DNA from: Plakobranchus ocellatus
Lineage: Eukaryota; Mollusca; Gastropoda; Plakobranchidae
Assembly: GCA_019648995.1 (NCBI GenBank)
Contig: BLXT01001485.1
Coordinates: 1,188,977-1,239,553, forward strand
Reading direction: 5' to 3'
Length of the DNA stretch: 50,577 bases
Shown here: positions 1 through 10,787 of the stretch, one piece after another
Numbering within the stretch: the stretch's first letter is position 1
How the letters are laid out: each line of letters begins with the position of its first letter
Notes under the pieces: generated by a model
What the model saw: only the letters and a program-made list of their open reading frames with translations
The model's database searches: none
Told to the model about the DNA's origin: nothing
Made by a program: the position numbers and the translations under genes

Positions 1-280
1 TAGTATATTTTTGCAAAAGAAAAATGTGTATATATCCTGACAATATTATTTTCATTGTATTATCAACTGTTTGATTGTGAACTAAAACCTAGGATACAAA
101 AATCTTGTGCAGGGTAGAAAAATAAATTTTAAGATGATAAATTTTCCTGGGAAATGAGAATTTCTGATATTTCAAGAAGAGTATTTTACAAGGCCTCTTA
201 ATAACATGATGAGGATTCTTTTTTTGACAGTTTTTTGGTTTTATGCCCCACTTGGGCCACTATACTTTTTATTTTTTCAG

Positions 281-411
281 AAGAGACACCCTTCCTTTGC
301 TTGACAACTTGGCCAGCAAGCAGAATAAGCCAGCAACAGGAGACTTATTGTCCCTTTTTAAACGACACACCATTAAAAGGAAACTCCAAGCTCTCATTAT
401 CTTTATGAAAG
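281..411 (+). CDS. SLCO exon a: cytoplasmic loop before membrane segment 7
   Basis: Follows a polypyrimidine tract ending TTTTTTCAG and ends AAAG|GTACTT. The first base completes a codon from an exon outside the window. It encodes a basic, hydrophilic stretch (RDTLPLLDNLASK ... LFKRHTIKRKLQ). This loop is poorly conserved in the family, so the call rests on open frame, splice sites and phase agreement with the next exon. Confidence 0.72.
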
Positions 412-3400
412 GTACTTAGGTTCACAGTACAATTAAAACAGTACAAAATAGGATTCAGTGAAGATGAATAAGGCTGCTTTGCATTTATGTGAGTACTGTT
501 GGCATTTGAACTTGCATTAATGTTAATATATCCTCACAATCATTAACAGTGATTATGAAAAAAATTATCAACAGCAGTAGTATGTATCAATTAACAACTT
601 AAGAATGTTATAGAATATTATGGAAGAAAATGAATTTGGATCTTTGAGCCATTGATTCCATATCTCTTTTCCTCTGTTTTTATTTATGTCCTCAACCGCA
701 ACAACATACTTGCATTTGTTTGAGCACAGGCATACACACACTTTTTTTGATAAGTGTTTCTAACCAAAAATGTTCTGATTTTAAAATCTTGCATACCTAT
801 ATTGCTATTTCTATTTTTAAAGTCCATTAGAGTTGGAGTGAGGGGGAGATCGATAAGTGAGATTCATATTTTTGTTTTGTTTTGCACATTCAGAGTTTTT
901 TGCTTGCCAAATTCGTCTGTGGAAAAACCCAATTTTTGTCCTGATGAATGTGTGCAGTGCTTGTATAATTTTTGCTGTCAGTGCTAACGGCTACTCAGCC
1001 AAGTACTTGGAACAGGTCTTTGACATGCCTGCACATGTAGCAAATTACACAATGGGTGAGTCAGATCAAATTTATTCTATTATCATGTTAGTTTTTTTTT
1101 TGTCTCAATCTGAGGTGGTTTTTTTAAATTTTTTTGGCAATAGACAAACAGCTTTTTGTGGCAAGTTTATTAAATTTAAACAGTTATTAGTCATCTTTTA
1201 TTTAATTAAACAGCTGACATGGTTCATCTCGATAGTTATTGAATTGACTGACAAATTGGTAATGTTCTAGCAAGGTGTTCTGGTTTGTGTGCAATCTTTT
1301 TACAAGTCAAGACATGTTTTTTTTTCCCCTTAAAGAAAAGATAGCATATGACATACAAGGATTAGGCATATTTTAAGTATTCTTGAAAAATTATTAATTT
1401 TGAATTATCCAAAAATTGAAATAGAACAGTAGGCCTACCTGAAAAATATAAAAAAAAATTTAGGGAAAATGTGTTGGCTATGGCTTATAACATTGAATTA
1501 CTGTATTCTGTGTACTCCTTTTTAAAAGAAAACAAAGTATGAAAAGTGGAATCATGAAAAAAATCACAGTGAAATAATAATAGAGTTGGCTATGAGTGTG
1601 GAAACGATCATATGATCAATGTGACAAGCTGTTTCATTATTTCATTTCACCCCTCTTACTAGGCCAACTTACCCAATGCTAGGAGAATGCCCTTACTGTC
1701 AAACCCTAACTTGCTAATGCTTTTAGCAGCCTCACATGCTCATCCTTTGCTATACGTGTTTCTCTCCTTTTGTTTCTGCATGTAAGGCTCACACTACATA
1801 AAGTCCCCCACGAGCATGATAACTAACACAATATGTCTACCACCTTTTTATGTTCTTTGGGACAAAGTATATCTATGGCGCATCACAAATAAGTATAAGG
1901 GCTTATGTATGCATGCTTTGCTACAGAGAACAAAGAAAGCCAGTAAATCACGCTTGTTGGCAACAGTATACTGTTAGTGTATGGTTTAAGCTTAAGCCTA
2001 CTTAACAGGCATGGTTTGAAGGTTTCATTGAGATAAATCCTTTCGTTGTTCTTGTATCCACTGACTTGACTAGCTTGCATGTATAAGACTGCAAAATGCA
2101 CAATAACAGCATCTATTGACTGCAAGTTAAGTCTTCCCCTATCACCTTCCCCACCTTTGTGTGAGTGAGACAAAGCACACACTAACCTTGTTCAGCTTTT
2201 TTCTTCTCATTGCTGCCTCTCTCTACACCTTCTCTGCATTGCCCTCTTTCAGTTCCATAACCTAACACACAACCAGTCGTACAGTTATGCTGCATGTACC
2301 AAGAAGTTGCTAGATCTATCTATCTGCACTCTGCATCTAAAGAAACCATATCGGATCATCTTTTGAGAAACACTCCAGTTAATTGTGAAACAATTTGGCC
2401 TAAGTGCTTAGCAATGACACCAGTGAACATTCTTTTTTCTCTGCTATGAGTTAGACCTCAATTTGAGCTGATTATGCTATAGAGCTTAAATTTGAAAGAA
2501 CCGTGTAGAAAAATGCATAGCGAAGGGAAAATTTGGTAAATAAAATTGTTCTTTGATAAAAATATTTGGTTTCGATGATTATAATTTAGATGTAAAAAAA
2601 CAAAATTTCTCAATGCAGATTATTAGCAAACTTTATTTCTAAACTGGGGACTTTAGTGGAAAAATATAATTAATAACACTTTCATTTATTTTTTGCTATC
2701 ACTTATAACCAGTTACTGGAACTTTTTTTCTTTTATATTTTGAAAATTTCTTCGCCTTTATCCTCGTCAATGAAAAAATGACAAAGAGTCAAGGTTGTTT
2801 TGGGCTGTCATGCTAAAACAGTTTATTTCACATTTTGAATTATTCTCCACTTTTACCAAAGGTGTACAAAGATTTCATTTAATAAATAAGAGCTCTTTAT
2901 TTGTAGTTTACAAAAATACATAACCCACTGAAACATGATTTCCTGCCCATGTTTGTTATGATGTGTTATTTAGTGTATGGCTTTTGTTTATGTAAGCGTG
3001 TATTTTTTTCTTCAAAACTGGAATGCCTTCATTCTTTGCATGCACAGCGGCTAGGTCATTTGTGGCCACGGGCCTTGGCACATTTCTGGGTGGGTACTTG
3101 ACCCGACGCATGAGCATGTCTGCACTGACAGCCCTTCGCTTCATTATGCTTGTTCTCCTGGCAGGTTCTCTAGCAAGCTGTGCAGGCTTCTTTCTATACT
3201 GCAGCCAACCTGAAATTCGGTACAGTCAAGTTTCAATTATCGCAGTTTTAGAAAATGTTGCAAGCAAGTTCATTTAAGTTTGTAAAGAAATCATTAATTG
3301 ATTGACTTTTATTTTATAATAATCACTGTACAAATTCGGTACAAGATTTGTTGTTGTTGTTTGCTTTTAAAAATATATAATAAAGGAAGTGCAGAAATTT

Positions 3401-5971
3401 GGGGGAAATATAATCTGCCATAGTTATGGAAGAAAAGAGATGGGGAGTAGAAGAGTGAACAAGTGAAGAGGTAAAACTTTTATTTGCACAAAATAATGTG
3501 TCTATAAGTCAGTAAAAATTGTCAAACAGAAAGCCATTTCGAAGTTTGCAAAAGAATTGTTTTTGTAGAGTTGATAGCATAATAGTTGACAATTTATTGA
3601 GAGAATGATTTTTTTTCTCTTCTTGGCTCACTTAGACCTGACAGGTTCAGCAAGAATTTTTAATAATCCAAGCATATTTCAGATATACTATTCGTATCAT
3701 AGCCCAAGAAATGCCACTTTAAATTTCAAACATTGTATTGTGGAGTTGATAATTTTCAAAAGCATTTCACTGTAAGTAAATTCACAATTATCTTTTTAAA
3801 CGTTTATAAGATTTGTGTTTGAATCTTTCCTCTTCTCTCTGTTAACTGAAAACCACACAATGTTCAGTCTTCAATCAAATCTACATTTTGTATATAAAAT
3901 GTAGTTTGGGGCTCAAAGAGATCACATAAAAAAATGGATGTTAGAACTGTGCCCTAAAAAGATGCAAAATAATATGAATGTCATATACTTAAAACTGCTG
4001 ATAGTGCACTCAGTTTTGCCAGTGCAGTAATTTATACATTTTAATTATAGTTTGCCTGTATCTAATTGTCTCCAGAATGGATACACCAGTACCATGTAAT
4101 GCTAATTGTCATTGCTCAGAGAACTCGTATTTCCCTGTGTGTGGCAAGGATGGTTTGACTTATTACTCACCGTGTCAGGCTGGATGCACAAATGTTTTCT
4201 CAAAGGAAAATGTGAGTGATATTTTTTGCCCATTTCTCAATGAACTAGCTAGGATTGGAACCACTTCCACCAAGTTTGTGTTTAGCAAGACATATGCGTG
4301 TATTGCAACCTTTTCTTTCAGACTTCAGTCTTGAAATTATTTTGTTTCGTTGTCTTCATTGCCTTTAATAAAGTGATATAGTTGTTCAACATTTCATTCA
4401 AATCTCTTTTCATTTGCTCTTGATCTTTATGCCCCTAGGATTGTATGCATGTAGTAATAAAAGCAGTGTAGGCAATCCATTACATCTGTGCATCAAGTCT
4501 GTCATTACATTTAAAGAATAAACGTTTGCAGTTGAGTTTCATTGCAGAAAAACAATTTATCTCTATAATGAGGTTTGGAAAAGAAAGCGAAGAAATTATG
4601 TTTCATCTGATGTCTTTTTTACCCAATGATCAAGGTCTTTTGGTACTCAGGATGCTCCTGTGTCAAAGATGGCTCCGCCTCTGCTGGGATCTGCCCTTAC
4701 GGTTGCTCAGCCATTTACTCCTACATCTTGTTCAGTGCACTGACAGCTTTCTGCCAAACCATCACCATCATGCCAAAGGTCATCGTATTCATCAGGTGAA
4801 TATGCACAATGTTTATAAGATTTAAATTACACATGTATTAGGAATGTTGTGAAACAAAGGTATTTTCAAGCTCATCTTTTTTACCCATTACATGTGGAGT
4901 TGTCTTAAACTAGACATTATTCGTTTCAAATGTCCTAGTTTTTATCCTGAAATTGATTTTATGTACCAATTTTTCTCTTTATATTTATTACAAATATTTT
5001 CTTTTGAATTGATACAGCTGTGCAACTGGATTTTGCTTAATTCAAATAAAGCAGTAGGCATGAGAATAAAAGAAGTTAAAACCCAGAGAACATTTTATTC
5101 CTTTATTATGACTTCATCACCGTTGGCTGATGTCTTTGTAACTTAATGCAAGTTCAAGATTATTTTTCTGTACCAAGCCTGTGTTTTAAGAATCAATTTA
5201 AAAAAAACATTCTTCCCATAAATGCTTTTTATATTTTGATTCTTTCTATTACATGGCCAATGACATTGAGTCTTGTTTTAATGATTTCCAGGTGTGTTGA
5301 TGATCGAGACAAAACAGCTTCCATGGGTCTTCAGTCTTTTACCAACTCATTATTAGGTATGTCTAATGGCAACAATAGAAGTGTCATAAGCATAGATAGT
5401 GTAGTAACAATGGCTTCAATTGTGCACGTAAGTAATGCAAATAATGCTGAAGATGATAAAAAGAAGCTTCAATTTTGTGATTGTATTTACATGTATAACT
5501 TAACCATGCTTTGTAAATATATTAACTTTCATTTTTCTATAATAAGCTTGCAAAATATTCATTTATTTTAATTGATTTAGTTTCAGCAAGTAAATATTCT
5601 ATTTATCCAGAGCCCAGACCATTTATTATTAGTATAAGTAAATGACTATATGTATAATGTTCATAAAGAAATATTAATATACAAATATAACATCATAGTT
5701 ATATGCAGCACTTCTGCATCTTTTGTTTTCAGGTTACCTTTCTGGAGGTCTCACTTTTGGATCATTGATTGACAGTGTGTGTACAGTGTGGGGTGTGACC
5801 TGTGGGGTCAGAGGGCATTGTCTGCAGTATGATAATGACCTCTTCAGGATCAAGCTGCATGGTTATGTTTTGGTGTCTATGATTTTAGCTTTTGTCACAG
5901 CCTCAGTAGCCTACATCTACGCAAGGAGAACAGATAGTTTGTCAGAAACTGTTATAGAAAAGCAGAGCTGA
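281..5971 (+). CDS. Organic anion transporting polypeptide (SLCO/OATP family), C-terminal half, 5' partial
   Basis: Sodium-independent organic anion uptake transporter of the plasma membrane, 12 membrane segments in complete members. Seven exons join in frame: 281-411, 894-1055, 3048-3219, 4076-4211, 4635-4795, 5292-5356 and 5733-5971, giving 354 residues, about half the usual 650-720. The first exon is the cytoplasmic loop before membrane segment 7. Exons 2-3 carry segments 7 and 8, including the family motif GLGTFLGGY. Exons 4-5 form the large extracellular loop with Kazal-like cysteines (CNANCHC, PVCGKDG, SPCQAGC, GCSCV). Exons 5-7 carry segments 9-12 and a short cytoplasmic tail. All junctions are GT-AG with compatible phases. 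The linker between segment 8 and the first loop cysteine is short, so one small exon may have been missed between 3220 and 4075. The family is certain; the subfamily (SLCO4A- or 5A-like) is not. Confidence 0.94.
894..1055 (+). CDS. SLCO exon b: membrane segment 7
   Basis: Acceptor CATTCAG, donor ATGG|GTGAG. Encodes WKNPIFVLMNVCSACIIFAV followed by a YSAKYLEQVFDM segment, matching the OATP pattern of NPxF, hydrophobic helix, then KYLExxF. Ends in phase 1. Confidence 0.92.
3048..3219 (+). CDS. SLCO exon c: GTFLGG motif and membrane segment 8
   Basis: Acceptor GCATGCACAG, donor TTCG|GTACAG. Contains GLGTFLGGYLTRR, a hallmark of the family, then a hydrophobic helix ending in the extracellular Cys of LYCSQPEI. 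Phase 1 in, phase 2 out. Confidence 0.94.
4076..4211 (+). CDS. SLCO exon d: Kazal-like extracellular loop, first part
   Basis: Acceptor GTCTCCAG, donor AAAAT|GTGAGT. Encodes six cysteines in the OATP loop-5 order, with CNANCHC, PVCGKDGLTYYSPC and QAGC. The ATG at 4077 is internal, not a start. The frame stays open past the donor for 40 codons, but that part has no family resemblance. Confidence 0.95.
4635..4795 (+). CDS. SLCO exon e: end of the cysteine loop and membrane segment 9/10
   Basis: Encodes VFWYSGCSCVKDGSASAGIC, completing the cysteine-rich loop, then a hydrophobic helix ending PKVIVFIR. The acceptor is probably GATCAAG at 4629-4634, which keeps phase 0 with the previous exon. A stop at 4608 limits alternatives, and using the nearer CAG at 4648-4650 would break the frame. 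Donor TCAG|GTGAAT. Confidence 0.88.
5292..5356 (+). CDS. SLCO exon f: short exon, loop into membrane segment 11
   Basis: Acceptor GATTTCCAG, donor TTAG|GTATGT. Encodes RCVDDRDKTASMGLQSFTNS with split codons at both ends; the R-C-V and DKTxAMG-like pattern is conserved in OATPs. The frame happens to stay open into the downstream intron to 5571. Confidence 0.92.
5733..5971 (+). CDS. SLCO terminal exon g: membrane segments 11-12 and C-terminus
   Basis: Acceptor TTGTTTTCAG. Encodes YLSGGLTFGSLIDSVCTVWG, a conserved extracellular loop with Cys pairs, the last helix (VSMILAFVTASVAYIYARR) and a short cytoplasmic tail ending EKQS before TGA at 5969-5971. Confidence 0.95.
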
Positions 5972-6236
5972 CGTTTTGTAAACTTATACATGTATATAAT
6001 ATTTATTATTTTATAACAAACAATCTTTATTTTTTTTAAACCTTTTGCATAAGTCAAATATTTTTATACTTATAGTGTGACATCATTCATGTTATTTAGC
6101 TGAACTTGATTCTAAGCTATGAATGTTAATCATGTTAACTGAGAATAGGTTTGAGTGGAGGAACATGATCGCCCATGTCTGTTCCAGACAAGGTACCTGA
6201 TGATGATTTTAAGTATGCTGTCACTGCACAATTTTT

Positions 6237-6242
6237 AATAAA
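6237..6242 (+). terminator. Polyadenylation signal of the SLCO gene
   Basis: AATAAA 266 bases after the SLCO stop codon, giving a compact 3' UTR. It is followed by a T-rich, CT-rich downstream stretch (6260-6300), as expected of a cleavage region. Confidence 0.6.
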
Positions 6243-7111
6243 TAGCCATTTAGAAGTAAGTCTCTCTTCTTCTCTATAGCTTTTCATTTTTTCACGTTTT
6301 TTTCTCTCTCACTTCAATCATTCTTTCTATCAATCTTAAGTCATTCTCTTATTTCCCCTTTCTTTATGACAAACCCTTTTAAGTAAGAATAATTACCGCT
6401 AAAAAAAAAATACGTATACACAACTTCACCAGATATTTCATAGCTCCAAGCTTCAAAGCCACTTGTTTTCTGTAAAAGATTAAGCTAAACTGATTTCTAT
6501 TTTATGTCCACATGCAGGTTGTAGCCTGTATTACTGAATGTTAACTAGACATCATTAATATCACAACACATTGTACTTTATAGGACCAAGGCCAAGCCTT
6601 GTCAAAACAGATTGTATCTGCAAGTGTCATTTTATATTTTGACAAGTGCTTTAGGTTTCCACCCAATTTGTAGAGTTATAGAAGCAACAGATTTTGATAC
6701 ATAAATATGTGTGTGCATGCATGTGCCTGTGTGCTGTTTTCATCTCTTAAAATGGTACCTCTATTCCTTTCTATTTCATTATATGCTGTAAAGGATCAAG
6801 AGTTAACATTCCTAGAATCAAGTTCATGAATTCCTAAGAATTGCAATGTCATATAATTTATTCTATACATATGGTTTTTCGTTTTAAGGAATTTGCCAAA
6901 AGTAAAACTCATCAACTGTTTAGTTTTCTTATACATGTGTAATTTGCAAACAATTTGGCTACTCAACGCAAAGAAGCAAGACCAATTTATTCAATTTTGG
7001 TTTTTTTTTTTTCAGTCCAAATTAAGTAAATGCAACATGGGCGATATAGTTAAGAGTCCTATGTATAATTCAACTCTGGAGGCAATGAGAAAAACTATTT
7101 CATTTTGAGTT

Positions 7112-7183
7112 AGCTTTGAGAATTGAGGCGTTTTCGTCTGTACTTTTAGCTTTGAGAATTGAGGTGTTTAAGTCTGTGCTTTT
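7112..7183. repeat. 36-bp tandem duplication, two copies
   Basis: Two adjacent 36-base units (7112-7147 and 7148-7183), both beginning AGCTTTGAGAATTGAGG and ending CTTTT, with a few substitutions between them. It lies about 1.1 kb downstream of the SLCO stop in noncoding sequence. Confidence 0.8.
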
Positions 7184-10100
7184 AAAATGTTATATTTCGT
7201 TTCACTTGAAGAAAAATAATTCAGTAAAGCCAAAGAGACATTCCACAATTTTCTGCTGTCAAAATAAAGAAAGTAAAATTGAAATGAAAAGGGAAAAAGG
7301 GTGGGGAGAGTTTTTCAAAACCTGTGCCAATTCCCTTTCTTTTTTTTTAATCAGCTGTATGTGCCATAATTGGATTATTACTTTACACAACAATTTTATT
7401 TTCTAGTGTTGTTTTTATGGTTTTTATCTTGTATTTATGGATCTAAAACTATGAATTGCTCCACATGGACCTGTGTTGAGGCCAGCCCCATTGTGCCAGA
7501 GGCTTTTATAAGTTTTAAGAGGATGCGTGTCCAGTAAAACTTTCTTGTTAATGAATCATTGCAAAAAATGGACATCTATTTGTGTGCCTGCATCTATAGA
7601 ATTTGTACAGCCTGTTCTAGTTTTTGCCATTGCAAAGATCAAAGAGAGTCAAATCAGAAAGTAACATGTATTCAGATTTCATGTGGCCGCCCGCTCTCTG
7701 AGAATAGCCTTTAAAAGTTTGGCTTTTATGATGCGACTCTTCTTCCCTAAAAAGATCTGATGTTTGATTTTGCAACTGACATCTCATCTGGCGAAAATCT
7801 GTATTGTATGTGATCTGCCAATAAGTCATTAATGAACTGAACAATGTCAATTTGTTGTTCTTTTTCTCAACTTCTGTAAGCTTCAATCCACTTGAGCATA
7901 ATGTTTTCCTCTCCCAGAGATTTATCTTTTAATAAGAATGAATATATAATAATGCACATGTGTTGATGATGTAGCTCTAATTTCTTTTTCAATGTTAGAT
8001 GGCAAAGTTATTGTGCCATTTTCTGCAAGTCATTCATCAGGGAGTAATTTAGTTGGTGATCAAGGTTGTGAGCATGTTGTCTATCCATTGCTTCAGCAAA
8101 GGATGGATTGAACCAATTTTTTTTTTTTAATTTTGTATTCAGAATTTGATTCAAAATTGATTTACTTGCCAAGTAAAGGCAAAAAAGGCTTAACCTTGTT
8201 TGCCTGAAGTACAATTTATATAGTGATATTGTAACTTTGTGCCAAGATGCTGGGGTTTTAACTTGGGGAAAAAGCTGTGTTAAAAGGAGGAAAAAACAAG
8301 CTTTTCAATTCCTTTTACCCAAAAGCTTTACATTATATTACATGCCACATTTGATTACTTAAGACTGGGCAAGAGGCAAATATATTCCTCTAAAAACATA
8401 TTTTATTATTAAAATAGTTAAAAGCTTTGTACAACCAAGCTCATGAGTTCTCTTTCAGAAGCTGCAAATGCCTTTGTGTGCTGGTTTTTGGAAACAATAA
8501 AGCAAATTTATGTAAATGATATTGAAGAATTTATCAATAACAATGAAGTAGTTAGGGCATGTTCATTTTAGCATGGCAAACAAAAAGTTTTATTGTGCCT
8601 TAATAAAACATTTTCATTAAACACTGCGTAGTTCTTTGACAAAAATGATGCCGTTTCTGTGTGTAGATGCAAGATGCAACAATTCCAAAACCCCAATTTA
8701 TTTGTTCATAGCCTTTAATAACCTTCATAGATCTCCTGTTTTCTGTTTCTCTTATATGCTTGAATTCTCCTTGGTGTTTTTACTGTCTCATGGTTCAGTT
8801 TACATGTACACATTTTAATATAAATTTGTAAACAAAATTGGATAAAAAAAAAAAAAATGCAAAATATCACTACTTTTAAAAGTAAAGATTTATTTATATA
8901 GAATGGTCTTTGATGGGGCCATTCTCGACTTTTTAAACAATTATGAACAAGTTACAATCAACGTTTCATTTTGTCAAAGCAAATTAAGAAAAGTATTTCT
9001 TGTGATGCCATTCTTCAAAGATTACACCCCTATACAATTTAAAATGCAAATTTTGCTCTGATTAGGAAGTTTAGAGGAGGATAATTGATTTTGGATCAAT
9101 TGCATCCTTCCCATTTCAATTAGTCAATTTCATTCAAGGGGCAAAACCTACAGGCTTTTTGGAATATTTACTCGGTCATGACTAAGGACTGTGACAAAAT
9201 TGGATCAATGCAGAGATGGGGCTTGGATGTAAAGAAAGGTCATCAGATCCAATAGTCTTCTCAGTGTCTTTGTGTTACATTTAGACCCAAAATAAGTCGC
9301 GCTAATCTGGGGACAAGCCCACCTTCTAAATCTACCCTCATGTGCTACCAACGAAATAAAGAGATTGTGGGCGTAAAATTGTTTGTGGTTTGTGTGAAAA
9401 TAGTACAAGTAGTTTACAAAATAGTTTGGCTTTCAAGTTACTGCCATATTTCGTCTGTAGCTTGTGAAGGTAGATCTAGAAGTAGGTGGGCCTGTCACAG
9501 GATTATCCCATAAGTCTTGCCGTAGCATATAAATAATTATAAAAGCATGAACTGATTTATTAGGTGAAGGTTTGTTTATCAATGAGTGGTGAGTGGGCAA
9601 AAGACTATATCACCTACTCAAGTTGATCGTTGGCTAGATTTGCCATTGCATACTGTATATATTATCAGGGCAAAACTGAAATGGTCAGGAAATGTCAAGG
9701 TCGTTGTTTTCTTACACCAGTGAAATTTACACCGTGATGATTTCGTAAAAATTGTTTTTATTTTAAAAAGAAAATTGAATGATTTCTCAAACCAGCTAAT
9801 TTTTTTTTCAATATTTCCATAAAAAATGCTAAAATTTTGCCTTCTTTTTTTTTTTAACTTCAGGGTTTTTTTCACTTTTTGTCATCCAACCAAGACCAAA
9901 GATATTTGCGATTAACCAGCATTCATTTATGCAAATGAGTATCTAGGAGACGAACATGTATTGTATGGCGTTGTCAGTAATAACACTTTTTTGCAGTCGA
10001 CACATTTTCGTCGCAGTGAATTTTGAAACGGTCACTTTTTTCTCACTTGCCATTTTTTTCCAACATGATATAAAAGTAAATGGAAATCTCCACTGAAAGT

Positions 10101-10631
10101 AGCTTTTGATAAATTTTTATCTGATGTAAATTTAGTCTGATTCTGTTTGAAAAGAATGGTTGCTTTGCTTCTCTCTGAGCTCACCAGGTCTTGGGTGCTT
10201 ACTTTCAGTTCTTGTGTCTATTTAAATTTGAAATCCATTCTCCCGTGTGTAAATTCAGACAAAAAAGCCTAATCGCTAACTTTAAAAGCCTTTCTGCAGC
10301 TTTGGAATGTTTACATGTATTATAATACTATGGCTTTATAATGAAATTGTATGACTCCAAACTCTGTACAAATTAGAAGTCTAGATCTAATGAAAATTCG
10401 GATTTGTTTACGTCTGTGCCCCATTTCAACTAAACCACATGAAAAACCAGGTTAGGGTCATTGAAAAGCAACGTCATCGCTGGAATTTCCCCCTGGACGC
10501 ACTAAGCATATTGCACAAGATTAGGCCTCCGTTGATAAATTTGGCACCCACTTCTTTCCTTTTAGCTTCCAACTTCCATGTCTCTTTCCCCTGTACTAAA
10601 TGCAGAGGCCAAATATCATTTTATCAATTAA

Positions 10632-10787
10632 CAGGGATGCCAGTTTTTCCGATTTTAACAGAATTTCCGACTTTTTGCCCTATTTTTATTACTTAAAAGT
10701 CAATTATACTTTAAATACAGCTTTTAGAAAACTCTTTATTACTATACAAGTTTCCTGCTTTTTTGTCAGAGGCCACTGGCATCCCTG
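10632..10787. mobile_element. Short non-autonomous DNA transposon (MITE), hAT-like ends
   Basis: 156-bp segment bounded by perfect 13-bp inverted repeats CAGGGATGCCAGT (10632-10644) and ACTGGCATCCCTG (10775-10787). It is flanked on both sides by AATTAA, a possible target-site duplication. The CAG...CTG termini resemble hAT ends, although a hAT duplication would be 8 bp. The interior is AT-rich and encodes nothing. Confidence 0.6.

Noticed and set aside
4077-4334. Treating the ATG at 4077 as the start of a small Kazal-type secreted protein
   Set aside because: There is no signal peptide, the preceding exon joins in phase, and the cysteine pattern is that of the OATP extracellular loop, so it is an internal exon.
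7617-8214. Two minus-strand frames (89 and 68 codons) with somewhat protein-like composition
   Set aside because: They lie between convergent genes, lack convincing splice sites linking them and match no family I know.
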